A DNA stretch of 33,134 nucleotides from Pluralibacter sp. (GTDB taxonomy: Bacteria > Pseudomonadota > Gammaproteobacteria > Enterobacterales > Enterobacteriaceae), in NCBI RefSeq assembly GCF_019237635.1, contig NZ_JAFAGS010000134.1:1-33134 (forward strand), written 5' to 3'. This document shows positions 8,001-16,941 of the stretch, one piece after another (the stretch's first letter is position 1; the number at the start of each line of letters is the position of its first letter). The notes under the pieces are model-generated. The model saw only the letters and a list, made by a program, of their open reading frames with translations, ran no database searches and had not been told where the DNA came from. The position numbers were made by a program, and so were the translations under genes.

Positions 8001-8837
8001 ATGACTGTACTGCACAGCGTGGATTTTTTTCCGTCAGGGTTCGCGCCCGTCGCTATAGAACCGCGTCTACCTCAGGCGGCGTTTCCCGAACATCATCATG
8101 ATTTTCATGAAATTGTCATTGTGGAGCATGGCACCGGCATCCACATATTTAACGGTCAGCCCTATACCATCAGCGGTGGCACGGTGTGTTTTGTCCGCGA
8201 CCATGACCGGCATCTGTATGAGCACACCGATAACCTGTGCCTGACCAATGTGCTGTATCGCTCGCCGGAGGCTTTCCAGTTTCTCTCCGGGCTGCAAAAG
8301 CTGTTGCCGCAAGAGCAGGATGGAATCTATCCGTCGCACTGGCGGGTAAACCAGACGGCGTTGCAGCAGGTAAGAGGCGTCGTGCAGCAGATGGAGTGGC
8401 TTGATGAAAGCAGCGATGTGCACACCCTTGCGCAGCGTGAAATCCTGTTTATGCAGCTGCTGGTGCTGCTGCGCAAAAGCAGTCTGGCGGCGGAAATGAG
8501 CGGTAACGACGCCCGGCTCAATCATCTGATCGCCTGGCTTGAGGAGCATTTTGCTGAAGACGTGTGCTGGGAGCATGTGGCCGATCGTTTTTCGCTGTCG
8601 CTGCGCACCTTACACCGCCAGCTCAAGCAGCATACCGGCCTGACGCCGCAGCGCTATCTCAACCGCGTGCGGCTGACCAAAGCGCGGCACCTGCTGCGCC
8701 ATAGTGATGAAAGCGTTACGGATATCGCATTTCGCTGTGGTTTTGGCGACAGTAACCACTTTTCGACGCTGTTTCGCCGGGAATTTAGCTGGTCGCCGCG
8801 TGATATTCGCCAGGGACGCGATACGCAGCTACAGTAA
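8001..8837 (+). CDS. rhaS: RhaS, AraC-family activator of rhaBAD and rhaT
   Basis: A 278-residue AraC-family activator, the same length as in E. coli. The start [13 protein letters not shown] is preceded by GGAGG at 7991-7995. A frame opening at 7914 is only a read-back into the promoter. The N-terminal cupin part ([20 protein letters not shown]) binds L-rhamnose. The C-terminal part carries two helix-turn-helix motifs ([20 protein letters not shown] and [20 protein letters not shown]). It switches on rhaBAD and rhaT and is cotranscribed with rhaR, 73 bp downstream. Confidence 0.96.
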   Translation: MTVLHSVDFFPSGFAPVAIEPRLPQAAFPEHHHDFHEIVIVEHGTGIHIFNGQPYTISGGTVCFVRDHDRHLYEHTDNLCLTNVLYRSPEAFQFLSGLQKLLPQEQDGIYPSHWRVNQTALQQVRGVVQQMEWLDESSDVHTLAQREILFMQLLVLLRKSSLAAEMSGNDARLNHLIAWLEEHFAEDVCWEHVADRFSLSLRTLHRQLKQHTGLTPQRYLNRVRLTKARHLLRHSDESVTDIAFRCGFGDSNHFSTLFRREFSWSPRDIRQGRDTQLQ

Positions 8838-8910
8838 CGCGAGGAGAATCACCGTTTTTTTGCCGAAAAACGGCTACAAATGGCAGGTTATTCGCCCCTG
8901 AGGTTACGTT

Positions 8911-9759
8911 GTGGCAGGTCAGCTCATTCTTCGTAAAACCGATTTCTTTACCTCTCCGCGCCAGGCCGTGGCGGTGGCCGATCGCTATCCGCAAAACGTG
9001 TTTGCCGAGCATACCCATGAGTTTTGCGAGCTGGTGCTGGTGTGGCGCGGCAACGGTTTGCATATCCTCAATGACCGGCCTTACCGCATCACCCGCGGCG
9101 ATGTGTTCTACATTCGCGCCGAAGACAAACACTCCTACGCCTCGGTCAACGATCTGGTATTGCAGAACATTATCTACTGCCCGGACCGGTTGCGGCTGAA
9201 TGTCGACTGGGCGGCGCATATTCCGGGGTTGTTCGGTACGCGGTGGACGCCCCACTGGCGGATCGGCAGCAGCGGAATGACCCAGGCACGCCAGGTGATC
9301 TCCATGCTTGAGCAGGAGAGCAACAAAGACGATCCGCTGGCCCACGACATGGCGGAGCTGCTGTTTGCCCAACTGGTGGTGACGCTGCGTCGTCACCGCT
9401 TCGCGACCGATAATCAGGACGCCACCCGGCGTGAAGCGCTGTTGGATAAGCTTATCACCGCGCTGGCGGGCAGCCTCAATCACTCTTTTGCGCTCGACGC
9501 TTTTTGCCAGCAGCAGGCGTGCAGTGAACGCACGCTGCGCCAGCAGTTCCGCAGCCAGACCGGCATGACCGTTAACCATTACCTGCGGCAGCTGCGCATT
9601 TGCCATGCACAGTATTTGCTGCAGCATTCGGAGCTGATGATTGGCGAAATCGCCAATCAGTGCGGTTTTGAGGACAGTAATTACTTTTCAGTGGTATTTA
9701 ATCGCGAGACAGGGATGACGCCAGGGCAGTGGCGCCATCGTAATCGGATGGTGGTATAA
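8911..9759 (+). CDS. rhaR: RhaR, AraC-family activator of rhaSR
   Basis: A 282-residue rhamnose-responsive activator that drives its own operon rhaSR. The start is a GTG at 8911 with GAGG seven bases upstream. The N-terminal sensing domain ([21 protein letters not shown]) and the two HTH motifs ([16 protein letters not shown] and [20 protein letters not shown]) are intact. Oddity: the last 15 codons, from MTPGQWRHR to the TAA at 9757-9759, recur almost unchanged at 16915-16959 next to rhaT. The 3' end of this gene therefore appears to have been rebuilt when the following PTS-mannosidase module was inserted. The last five residues are NRMVV here and HRPAA in the distal copy. Confidence 0.95.
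   Translation: MAGQLILRKTDFFTSPRQAVAVADRYPQNVFAEHTHEFCELVLVWRGNGLHILNDRPYRITRGDVFYIRAEDKHSYASVNDLVLQNIIYCPDRLRLNVDWAAHIPGLFGTRWTPHWRIGSSGMTQARQVISMLEQESNKDDPLAHDMAELLFAQLVVTLRRHRFATDNQDATRREALLDKLITALAGSLNHSFALDAFCQQQACSERTLRQQFRSQTGMTVNHYLRQLRICHAQYLLQHSELMIGEIANQCGFEDSNYFSVVFNRETGMTPGQWRHRNRMVV
9714..9741. repeat. Direct repeat, proximal copy (3' end of rhaR)
   Basis: 28 bases identical to 16914-16941, exactly 7,200 bp apart. After one mismatch, four more bases match (9743-9746). It lies within the last codons of rhaR and marks the left boundary of the inserted module. Confidence 0.95.
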
Positions 9760-9772
9760 ACATTAAGTGCTC

Positions 9773-9818
9773 TGTGCAATGAATCACAGTTGCGCTTTAA
9801 TTTTTGTTTTAGTCTCAG
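9773..9818 (+). promoter_or_regulatory. CRP-dependent promoter candidate for the PTS-mannosidase module
   Basis: TGTGC-AATGAA-TCACA at 9773-9788 is a 9 of 10 match to the CRP consensus. Its centre (9780.5) would be at -41.5 for a start near 9822. TAGTCT at 9810-9815 lies where the -10 is expected, which is a class II layout. It is 14 bp past the rhaR stop and drives toward EIIB, 490 bp away. Confidence 0.5.
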
Positions 9819-9860
9819 CAGACTTTTCATTGGGGAGTGACGTCTGTGCTGACCAACTCA

Positions 9861-9932
9861 TTAATCATTAAGTGCATCATTTCAATTTTGCTATCAGCGG
9901 ATCGCAAAATTAAAGTCATGCTTAATGATTTA
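9861..9932. repeat. Imperfect long inverted repeat in the PTS leader
   Basis: The left arm TTAATCATTAAGTGCAT (9861-9877) pairs with ATGCTTAATGATTTA (9918-9932), with one mismatch and a 2-base gap. An inner pair, CAATTTTGC (9883-9891) with GCAAAATT (9904-9911), continues the symmetry. The core CATTAAGTGC occurs also at 9761-9770 in direct orientation. It could be a set of protein-binding sites or an RNA hairpin. Confidence 0.6.
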
Positions 9933-10245
9933 TGTTGGTTTAATTCGATTAACGACCTGACAGAAAATAAGGGTTCTGAAGCCGAATGTATGGACACGCA
10001 AATAGCGCAGGGCTGGTCTTGTCTGTGGGACTGCGCCGGAGAAGCTCTATGCGTTAGCGTACGTCAACGACGCCACCGATTGGCGCGTTTTAGCCCGCAT
10101 TTTCCACACACATTACTGTGTCGCCGTAAGCGTGATGAACTGGCCTTCAGCTTCCGTAACACCAGCCTGCATCGGTTGTTGATCTGTCGCCATGCGAGTG
10201 GCGCCGATAGTGAAAACCAGGCTTATCAATTTGATCGTTCTCAAC

Positions 10246-10282
10246 AAAGCACAATGCGCGTTTTCGCCATTGTGCTTTTTTT
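10246..10282 (+). terminator. Intrinsic terminator just upstream of EIIB
   Basis: An 11-bp stem, AAAGCACAATG (10246-10256) with CATTGTGCTTT (10268-10278), is topped by GCG-TTTT-CGC after a single bulge and followed by a run of T to 10282. It sits between the candidate promoter and the EIIB ribosome site, so it either ends an upstream RNA or works as an attenuator. Confidence 0.8.
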
Positions 10283-10308
10283 ATTGCCTGAATCTAAGAG
10301 GATCCATT

Positions 10309-10623
10309 ATGTACATTGTTTGTGTTGCTGCTTGCCCTACCGGTGTGGCTCATACCTATATGGCCGCGGAGTCTCTTGAACTCACGGGTAAAAATCGCGG
10401 CCATGAAGTGAAAGTGGAAACCCAGGGGAGCCTCGGGGCCGAAAACGAAATTACGCAAGACGATCTGGCGCGCGCTGATGCTGTCATTATCGCCGCCGAC
10501 GTCGCGATTAGCGGCAGGGAGCGTTTTGACGGCATGATTAAACTCGAGTGCAGCGTCTCTGATCCGATTAAGTTTGGCGATGCGGTGTTTGAAGCCGTAG
10601 AGCAGGAGGTTGCCAATGGCTAA
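10309..10623 (+). CDS. PTS system fructose-family EIIB component
   Basis: A 104-residue EIIB of the fructose-mannitol PTS family. It accepts phosphate from EIIA and passes it to the incoming sugar bound by EIIC. The start MYIVCVAACPTGVAHTYMAA carries the phosphorylated Cys9 in the family motif CPTGVAHT. The ATG at 10309 has AGAGGA just upstream, while longer frames read back into the terminator. Its stop overlaps the EIIC start by eight bases. It closely resembles the stand-alone EIIB proteins of the Fry/Frw/Frv systems. Sugar specificity cannot be told from this subunit. Confidence 0.9.
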   Translation: MYIVCVAACPTGVAHTYMAAESLELTGKNRGHEVKVETQGSLGAENEITQDDLARADAVIIAADVAISGRERFDGMIKLECSVSDPIKFGDAVFEAVEQEVANG

Positions 10624-11731
10624 GTTTCAGGGGGGAGGCAAGCCGTCGGCGGGGGTGGAGGTAAAAAACGCCATTATGACCGGCGTATCGTGGATGTTGC
10701 CGTTTGTGATTGCGGGGGCAGTACTGATGGGCATCGCCCGTATCGGCGCCTCGATTTACGGCATCGACAATATCTGGGACGCCAGCTACGAACAGGCGGG
10801 CATGGTGGTGCAACTGCTGCATAAGTTTGACGGTTTCGGTGGTCTGGCGTTGTCGCTGATGCTGCCGGTGGTGGCGGGCTATATCAGTTTTGCGCTCGCC
10901 AACAAGCCTGGCCTGGCGCCGGGGATGGTGGGCGGCCTACTGGCGAGCAATCTGGGCACCGGCTTTCTGGGGGCGCTGGCGGCCGGTTTTGTCGCCGGAT
11001 ACATCGTTCGCGCGCTGAATCGCTATATAAAGCTGCCGAAGGCGCTGGCCTCTGCGGGGCCGATTTTCATCCTGCCGGTGGGCGGCACGCTGTTGACCTG
11101 CGTGGTGATGGCCTTTGTGATCGGCACGCCGCTGGCGGCGCTGAACCACGGCATGGAGAGCTGGCTGCTGTCGATGTCCGGGACCAACAAGGTTGTGCTG
11201 GCGGCGGTGATTGGCGGCATGGTTGGCTTCGACCTCGGCGGCCCGGTGAATAAAGCGGCGGTGACGACGGCGATGGCACTGCTGGCGTCAGGCATTTATG
11301 ACCCTAACACGGCGGCGCAGGTGGCGATTATCGTACCGCCGATTGGCCTGGGTGTGGCGACGCTGCTGTGGTCATCGCGCTTCCCGGAATCGCTGCGCGA
11401 GGCGGGTAAAGCCTCCACGCTGATGGGGCTTATCGGCGTGTCGGAAGGGGCAATCCCGTTTGCCTTATCGAACCCGCGTATTATCGTGATTAACGTCATT
11501 GGCTCGGCGGTAGGTGCGGCGATGGCCGTCGGTTTGGGGTCGATAAATCATGCGCCCATTTCCGGTTTTTACGGCTGGCTGGCGGTAGAGCAATGGCCGG
11601 TTTACGTCCTCTCCATTGCCTGTGGGTCAGCGATTATCGCCTGTGGTTCTCTGCTAATTTTCCGTGGCGCGACGACGATGCCAGAGATGAAAAAAGACGT
11701 GGCGGCTCCGAAATTTAAAGCCAGCCGTTAA
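10616..11731 (+). CDS. PTS system fructose-family EIIC permease
   Basis: A 371-residue inner-membrane permease of the fructose family, with about nine to ten hydrophobic segments (for example GVSWMLPFVIAGAVLMGIAR near residue 24, and LMLPVVAGYISFALANKPG). It translocates the sugar while it is phosphorylated by EIIB. The conserved loop with GFDLGGPVNKAA and the motif GVSEGAIPFA near residue 275 are present. The ATG at 10616 has a perfect AGGAGG seven bases upstream and overlaps the EIIB end, so the two are coupled. EIIA is not here but on the multiphosphoryl transfer protein encoded downstream. The neighbouring mannosidase suggests an alpha-mannoside as substrate. Confidence 0.9.
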   Translation: MAKFQGGGKPSAGVEVKNAIMTGVSWMLPFVIAGAVLMGIARIGASIYGIDNIWDASYEQAGMVVQLLHKFDGFGGLALSLMLPVVAGYISFALANKPGLAPGMVGGLLASNLGTGFLGALAAGFVAGYIVRALNRYIKLPKALASAGPIFILPVGGTLLTCVVMAFVIGTPLAALNHGMESWLLSMSGTNKVVLAAVIGGMVGFDLGGPVNKAAVTTAMALLASGIYDPNTAAQVAIIVPPIGLGVATLLWSSRFPESLREAGKASTLMGLIGVSEGAIPFALSNPRIIVINVIGSAVGAAMAVGLGSINHAPISGFYGWLAVEQWPVYVLSIACGSAIIACGSLLIFRGATTMPEMKKDVAAPKFKASR

Positions 11732-11771
11732 ATGCGCCACGGTGCATCTAAATTAATTTTCCCTGTGTTTA

Positions 11772-11791
11772 GCGCGGATAAATATCCGTGC
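11772..11791. promoter_or_regulatory. Near-palindrome in the EIIC-mannosidase gap
   Basis: GCGCGGATA (11772-11780) faces TATCCGTGC (11783-11791) with a single mismatch and two central bases, in the 94-bp space between EIIC and the mannosidase gene. It could be a protein-binding dyad or an mRNA processing hairpin. No terminator T tract follows. Confidence 0.35.
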
Positions 11792-11825
11792 CGGACACCC
11801 ACGTCTGAAAACAGGAATAAAGAGA

Positions 11826-14417
11826 ATGAAAACGGTTCATTTAATTCAGCATACGCACTGGGATCGTGAATGGTATTTCACAGAGAATGACTCTCAGGTG
11901 CTGCTTTATTATTTTATGGCGGATCTTCTGAACCGTCTGGACGCGGATGAATTATTAGGCCCATTTATGCTTGACGGGCAAACGGTGGTGCTGGAGGACT
12001 ATTTTCAGTTCGCGCCGGAGAACCGCGAGCGCGTCCAGGCGCTGGTGAAAAGCGGGCGGTTGTTGATTGGCCCGTGGTACACGCAGACCGACTTTCTGGT
12101 GGTGGGCGCTGAATCAATCACCCGCAACCTGCTGCTCGGCCAGGCCGACTGCGAGGCATTCGGTTCGCGAATGGCGGTAGGCTACGTGCCTGATTCATTT
12201 GGCCAGAGTGCGCAGTTGCCGATGTTTCTCAACCAGTTCGCCATTGACCATGCGGTGGTCTGGCGCGGCTGGAGTGAGCATGACACTCCTGTCACCGAAT
12301 TTCGCTGGCGCAGCCAGGATGGTAGCGTGGTGACGACAGCAGTACTGCCGCAGGGTTACGGTTGCGCCAAATGGCTGCCGACGGACTCGCAGCAAGCATG
12401 GCCGCGCCTGTCATTGGTGCTGGAAAAGCAGGCGGCGTTCAGCGGCAGTACTCAGCTATTGCTGCCCAACGGCAACGATCAGTCGCCGTTTGAGTACGGC
12501 GTTCCCGCCATGCTGGACACGCTCAATACGCAACAGAGCCAGTACCATTTTGTGCGTAGCGACTTCCGCCGCTACTTCGCCGCGCTGGCGCAAACACAGC
12601 TCGCCACCTTTGAAGGCGAGCTGTTAAGCCCGAAATATATGCGCGTCCATCGCGGGATTTTCTCGACCCGCATGGATATCAAGCAGGCAAACGCCCAACT
12701 GGAGAACTTTGTCAGCCGCCAGTTGGAACCGTTGCTGAGCGTGGCCTGGCGTCTGGGGCTGCCTTATCCGCAGAAGGTGGTCGAAAATATCTGGCGTGAG
12801 GCGATGAAGTCGCATGCCCACGATAGTATCGGCGGCTGCAACGCCGATCGCGTCAATGCGATGGTCAAGGCGCGCCTGCTCTCCGGCCAGGAGAAGGCCA
12901 GCCAGCTGTATGAGCTGAATATGCAGATGCTGGCGAATGGCATTACCGCTCAGCAGAAAGGCAAAAAAATCATTATCTTCAATGCGCTGCCGTCGGCGCG
13001 CGATGGGCTGACGGCGTTGACGCTGTACCTGCCCGGCGCGGCGTTCCGCATTGTTGATGAACAAGGGCAGCCCTGCCGCTGGCAGATTGTGCGCGAGACT
13101 TTGCAGGATATGTCCGTCATTGTGCAGGAGCTATCCAACAGCCCTGAGCCGGTGTTCTATCGTAAGTGCGAGATTTTACTGGAAACCGTTTCACTGCCGG
13201 CCTGCGGCTATACCACGCTGTACCTCCAGGAGGACGAGTCTGCCGGTTTCGACGAGCCCGTCGTCAGCGAAGAGGCGCTGGAAAACAGCTGGCTGCGGCT
13301 GACGCTGGAAGGCGGGCAGGTAATACTGGTGGACAAGCGCAGCGGTAAACGCTGGGAAAACATTATTCAACTGGTGGATGGCGGCGACGCTGGCGACACC
13401 TACAACTATTCGCCGCCGGAAGCGGACTGGCGGGTGACCGGGTCGGGGGCATTGCAACGCGCTGACTGGCGGCGCGGCGCGCTGGCCGACACCTTATCGC
13501 TCAGCTGGTCTATCGCCGCCCCGCGCACCCTTACCGACAGGCAGCAGCAGCACTGCAACGCGCGACTGGATGTCAGCATGGTGCTTACCCTGGCGCACCA
13601 ACGCCCGGTGCTGGATGTACAGGTGAACGTCAATAACACGCTGCAGGACCATCGCCTGCAGGTCGAAATCCCCACTGATGTGTTTACCGACAGCCACTTT
13701 GCCGATCAGCCGTTTGGTCTGATTCGTCGCGCCAATCGCCCGGCGACGCTGGATGTCTGGCAGCAGGAGAAGTGGGGCGAAGCGCCCGCCTCGCTCTGGC
13801 CGATGCAAAGCCTGGTGATGATGCACGATGGTAAGCAGGGTATGAGCGTGGTGACCGACGGGCTGCGGGAGTATGAGATCCCGGAGGAACGGCCCTCGGT
13901 GATGGCCATTACCTTGCTGCGTAGCGTCGGCTGGTTGGGCCGCGCCGGTATGCCGTGGCGGCCGGGGCGCGCTTCCGGTATGGCGCTGCCGTCCCCGGAT
14001 TCGCAGGTCCCCGGCGAGTTTAACGCCCGCTTTGCGCTTATCCCGCTGTGCGACGGCGAAAGCCCGAACTTCTGGCGTGATGTCGAAGCCTGGCGCACGC
14101 CGCCGATCGGCTGGCTGGATTCCGGCTGGGCGCGCTTTAAAACCAACCCGCACCGCCTGGATTTCCCGGCGACCTACAGCCTGCTGCGCTGGGATACCGC
14201 GCTGCATTTCAGCACCCTGAAAAAAGCCGAACGCGGCGAGGCGCTGATTTTACGCGGCTGGAATCCGGGCTCGCAGGTACAGGCCTGCACCGCGCCGGTG
14301 GTCGACGCCGTGCTCAGCGAAGTCACGCTCGGCGAACAACCGCTGGCCCAGGCGCAGCAAGCCGCACCGGTGTGCGCCCCTATCTCGTGGCGTATCACGC
14401 CCGCCGTCAGAGGATAA
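11826..14417 (+). CDS. GH38 alpha-mannosidase, MngB-like (phospho-mannosylglycerate hydrolase type)
   Basis: An 863-residue GH38 alpha-mannosidase, close in length and layout to E. coli MngB (877 aa). MngB hydrolyses 2-O-(6-phospho-mannosyl)-D-glycerate made by its PTS. Metal and catalytic residues are visible: His11 and Asp13 (HTHWDREW), the likely nucleophile Asp123 (YVPDSFGQSAQLP), and His330, His332 and Asp333 (KSHAHDSIGGC). The motif YMRVHRGIFSTRMDIK is shared with MngB. The C-terminal half is the usual beta-sandwich region ending near SYLLR-like and LNPGS-type motifs. It is cytoplasmic, with no signal peptide, as expected for a hydrolase acting on PTS-phosphorylated sugar. The exact alpha-mannoside is inferred, not shown. 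Confidence 0.88.
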   Translation: MKTVHLIQHTHWDREWYFTENDSQVLLYYFMADLLNRLDADELLGPFMLDGQTVVLEDYFQFAPENRERVQALVKSGRLLIGPWYTQTDFLVVGAESITRNLLLGQADCEAFGSRMAVGYVPDSFGQSAQLPMFLNQFAIDHAVVWRGWSEHDTPVTEFRWRSQDGSVVTTAVLPQGYGCAKWLPTDSQQAWPRLSLVLEKQAAFSGSTQLLLPNGNDQSPFEYGVPAMLDTLNTQQSQYHFVRSDFRRYFAALAQTQLATFEGELLSPKYMRVHRGIFSTRMDIKQANAQLENFVSRQLEPLLSVAWRLGLPYPQKVVENIWREAMKSHAHDSIGGCNADRVNAMVKARLLSGQEKASQLYELNMQMLANGITAQQKGKKIIIFNALPSARDGLTALTLYLPGAAFRIVDEQGQPCRWQIVRETLQDMSVIVQELSNSPEPVFYRKCEILLETVSLPACGYTTLYLQEDESAGFDEPVVSEEALENSWLRLTLEGGQVILVDKRSGKRWENIIQLVDGGDAGDTYNYSPPEADWRVTGSGALQRADWRRGALADTLSLSWSIAAPRTLTDRQQQHCNARLDVSMVLTLAHQRPVLDVQVNVNNTLQDHRLQVEIPTDVFTDSHFADQPFGLIRRANRPATLDVWQQEKWGEAPASLWPMQSLVMMHDGKQGMSVVTDGLREYEIPEERPSVMAITLLRSVGWLGRAGMPWRPGRASGMALPSPDSQVPGEFNARFALIPLCDGESPNFWRDVEAWRTPPIGWLDSGWARFKTNPHRLDFPATYSLLRWDTALHFSTLKKAERGEALILRGWNPGSQVQACTAPVVDAVLSEVTLGEQPLAQAQQAAPVCAPISWRITPAVRG

Positions 14418-14421
14418 TACT

Positions 14422-16911
14422 GTGTTGAAGATTCGTTTTACCTGCCCGTTGCCAAACGGATTGCATGCCCGCCCGGCCAGCGCACTGGAGCAGCGCGTTA
14501 ATGCCTTTGGCGCTCGCGTACTGATTGTGAATTTGCGTAATGAACGTCAGGCTGACGCCCGCAGCGTGCTGGCGATGATTGGGACCGACATTCTGCATCA
14601 GGACCCTTGCGAGCTGGTGATTACGGGCGACGATGAGGCGGCGGCGCACCAGGCATTGCAGCAGTTCATCACCCAAGAGTTTGCTGATTGTGATGAGCCG
14701 GTGATGCAGACGCAACGCTTCCCGGAAACGCCGCTGCCGGTTTTCCTGGCGCAGACCCGCGCTGAAACGCTGCGCGGCAACGGCGTTAGCGCTGGGCTGG
14801 CGCAAGGGGTCGCGTTATATCCCGGCGTGCCGGATCTGTATCGGCTGGCCGGGCAGGAGGCCTCTACCGCGCCCGAAGTACAGCACGATGCCCTACAGGC
14901 CGCGTTGCAGCAGGTGCGTATGCAGTTAAGCGACGCGCTGCATCACGCCCAGGGGGACGCGGCGGCGGTGCTCCAGGCGCACGCGAAATTGCTGGAGGAT
15001 GACCTCTTTGAAACGGCACTGCTGGCCGTTCGTCCGGCGCGTAATGCGCTGGCATCGCTGGCGCAGGCGCTGGATGAGATCAGCGCGCCGCTGCGCGAGA
15101 GTCGCAGCACCTATCTCCAGCAGCGCGTGCTGGACGTTCAGGATCTGGGGCTGCGGCTGGCCGCTCATCTTTGTGACCAGCCGCTGATGCCGGAAACGGT
15201 GCTGTTGCAGGACACGATAGTGATTAGCCCGGTACCGATCACGCCGGGGCAATTCCTGGCGCTGCGTGGCCCGCATCTGAAGGGGGTGGTGATGGGTGCC
15301 GGTGGCGAAACGTCGCACACCGTTATCCTCGCGCGCTCGTTTGGCATTCCGTTGCTGAGCGTTGGTCCGGCGGAAATTGGCCGTATCCGTAGCAATGAAC
15401 CGCTGATGCTCGACACTCGCTACGGCGTGGCGGTGCTCTCACCGGACGTGCAGGCGCAGTGCTGGTATCAGTTAGAAGAAGAGAAACGTCAGCGCCTGAA
15501 CCAGCGTTTACAGCCGCTGCTCCAGCGCCCGGGAGCAACCCAGGACGGCGAGCCGGTGACGGTGCTGGCCAACATTGCGCTGGCCGCCGAAGCCGACGCG
15601 GCGTTTGCCGCGGGAGCGGAAGGTATTGGTTTGTTCCGTACCGAAATGCTGTTCTGCGAACGGGCCGCGCCACCGGATGAAGATGAGCAGTATCAGGCCT
15701 ATCGTCACGTGCTGGAGCAGGCTCAGGGACGTAAGGTGGTGATTCGCACCCTGGATATCGGCGGCGATAAGCCCTGCGATTACCTGGTGATGCCTTCAGA
15801 GGCGAACCCTTTCCTCGGCTGGCGCGGTATCCGCCTGTATCCGGCCTTTATGGCTGTGGTGAGTTCGCAGATGCGCGCGTTACTGCGCGCAAGCGTTGCC
15901 GGACCGCTGCATATTATGGCGCCAATGGTGACCACGCTTGAGGAAGTGAAGTGGCTGCGCGAGCAGTTCCAGCACACCGAGGCGCAGCTGCATGATGAAG
16001 GTATCGCCACCGGGTCATGGTCGCTGGGTATCATGGCGGAAGTGCCGTCGGTGCTGTATCTGCTGGAAAAAGCCGCCGCGTATATTGATTTTGTCTCCAT
16101 CGGCAGCAACGACCTGATGCAGTATTTCCTGGCCTGCGACCGGGGTAATTCGCAGGTGCGCCATCTCTATAACTACTTCGACCCGGCGTTTCTCCAACTG
16201 CTGGCGGAGATGACGGTCCGCGCGCAGCGCGCGGGTATCGCCATGAGTTTGTGTGGCGAGATGGGGGGCGACCCGTCGGCGCTGGCGCTGTTGCTGGGCG
16301 CGGGGTTACGTCAGCTGAGTATGTCGGCCAGCCGCATTGCGGCGGTGAAAGCGCGCTTAACCTCGCTCACCCTTGCTCACAGCGAGCAAATACTGGCGCA
16401 GGCGCTGGCCTGTGAAAGCGCGCAGGCGGTGACGGTGGTGCTACAGCAGCAGACGACGGCAACGGTGAAGCCGGTGTTCGATCCTGCCCTGGTCTTCCTT
16501 GATTGCCCGATGACCCGTAAAGCCGAGGTGATAAAAGTCCTGACCGACAACCTGGAAGTGGCGCAGCGGGTGGTCTCAGGTCCTGACGTGGAGAGCGCTA
16601 TCTGGCAGCGCGAGGCGATTTTCTCCACGGCGCTGGGGTTCTCGATTGCACTGCCGCACTGTAAATCGGCGGCGGTCGTCAACAGCAGCGTGTCGGTGAT
16701 GCGTCTGAGTGAGCCGCTGGCGTGGAACGATGAGGCGGAAGTGTCTCTGGTGATCATGCTGACAGTGAGCGAGCAGGAGAAAGGTGATCATATGAAAATT
16801 TTCTCCCGTCTTGCCCGTAAGCTGATGCATGCGGAATTTCGCCAGCAGTTGCTCGACGGTACATCCACGCAGGCTGTGGCCGGGCTGCTGGAGCAGGAGA
16901 TCGCGGGGTAA
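14422..16911 (+). CDS. Multiphosphoryl transfer protein: HPr, enzyme I and fructose-type EIIA fused
   Basis: An 829-residue fusion that carries phosphate from phosphoenolpyruvate to the module's EIIB. The domain order is HPr, residues 1-85 (PNGLHARPAS, His15); enzyme I, about 115-680 (GGETSHTVILAR, His299; IGLFRTEMLF; catalytic Cys611 in SLCGEMGGDPSAL); and EIIA of the fructose type, about 685-829 (ALGFSIALPHCKS, His746). This is the architecture of E. coli FryA and PtsA (831-833 aa). Translation starts at a GTG, with AGAGGA overlapping the end of the mannosidase gene. It lets the module work independently of the cell's general PtsHI. It is the last gene of the insert. Its stop lies two bases before the distal rhaR repeat. 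Confidence 0.92.
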   Translation: MLKIRFTCPLPNGLHARPASALEQRVNAFGARVLIVNLRNERQADARSVLAMIGTDILHQDPCELVITGDDEAAAHQALQQFITQEFADCDEPVMQTQRFPETPLPVFLAQTRAETLRGNGVSAGLAQGVALYPGVPDLYRLAGQEASTAPEVQHDALQAALQQVRMQLSDALHHAQGDAAAVLQAHAKLLEDDLFETALLAVRPARNALASLAQALDEISAPLRESRSTYLQQRVLDVQDLGLRLAAHLCDQPLMPETVLLQDTIVISPVPITPGQFLALRGPHLKGVVMGAGGETSHTVILARSFGIPLLSVGPAEIGRIRSNEPLMLDTRYGVAVLSPDVQAQCWYQLEEEKRQRLNQRLQPLLQRPGATQDGEPVTVLANIALAAEADAAFAAGAEGIGLFRTEMLFCERAAPPDEDEQYQAYRHVLEQAQGRKVVIRTLDIGGDKPCDYLVMPSEANPFLGWRGIRLYPAFMAVVSSQMRALLRASVAGPLHIMAPMVTTLEEVKWLREQFQHTEAQLHDEGIATGSWSLGIMAEVPSVLYLLEKAAAYIDFVSIGSNDLMQYFLACDRGNSQVRHLYNYFDPAFLQLLAEMTVRAQRAGIAMSLCGEMGGDPSALALLLGAGLRQLSMSASRIAAVKARLTSLTLAHSEQILAQALACESAQAVTVVLQQQTTATVKPVFDPALVFLDCPMTRKAEVIKVLTDNLEVAQRVVSGPDVESAIWQREAIFSTALGFSIALPHCKSAAVVNSSVSVMRLSEPLAWNDEAEVSLVIMLTVSEQEKGDHMKIFSRLARKLMHAEFRQQLLDGTSTQAVAGLLEQEIAG

Positions 16912-16913
16912 AT

Positions 16914-16941
16914 GATGACGCCAGGGCAGTGGCGCCATCGT
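16914..16941. repeat. Direct repeat, distal copy (rhaR 3'-end remnant)
   Basis: 28 bases identical to 9714-9741, and the same 7,200-bp offset holds through the shared TAA stop. It directly follows the multiphosphoryl transfer gene and marks the right boundary of the insert. Confidence 0.95.

Larger units (their letters stand above)
9819..10308 (+). ncRNA. Long leader of the PTS operon, possible attenuator or small RNA
   Basis: About 490 bases between the candidate promoter and EIIB have no convincing gene. They hold a long imperfect inverted repeat (9861-9932), a palindrome TTAATTCGATTAA (9940-9952) and a strong intrinsic terminator (10246-10282) ending 26 bases before the EIIB ATG. This could be an untranslated leader with termination control, or an independent sRNA. 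A 58-codon open frame (10006-10182) lacks a start. Extent and nature are inferred. Confidence 0.35.

Noticed and set aside
10006-10182. A 58-codon open frame in the PTS leader with a stretch reading YALAYVNDATDWRVLARIF
   Set aside because: It looks somewhat protein-like (LysM-like pattern) but has no start codon with a ribosome site. Kept only as a note in the leader entry.
9837-10379. A 180-codon plus-strand open frame after rhaR
   Set aside because: The GTG start is too close to its only ribosome-like site, the frame runs through the intrinsic terminator and into EIIB, and the composition is rich in Cys, Arg and His. It is better explained as an untranslated leader.
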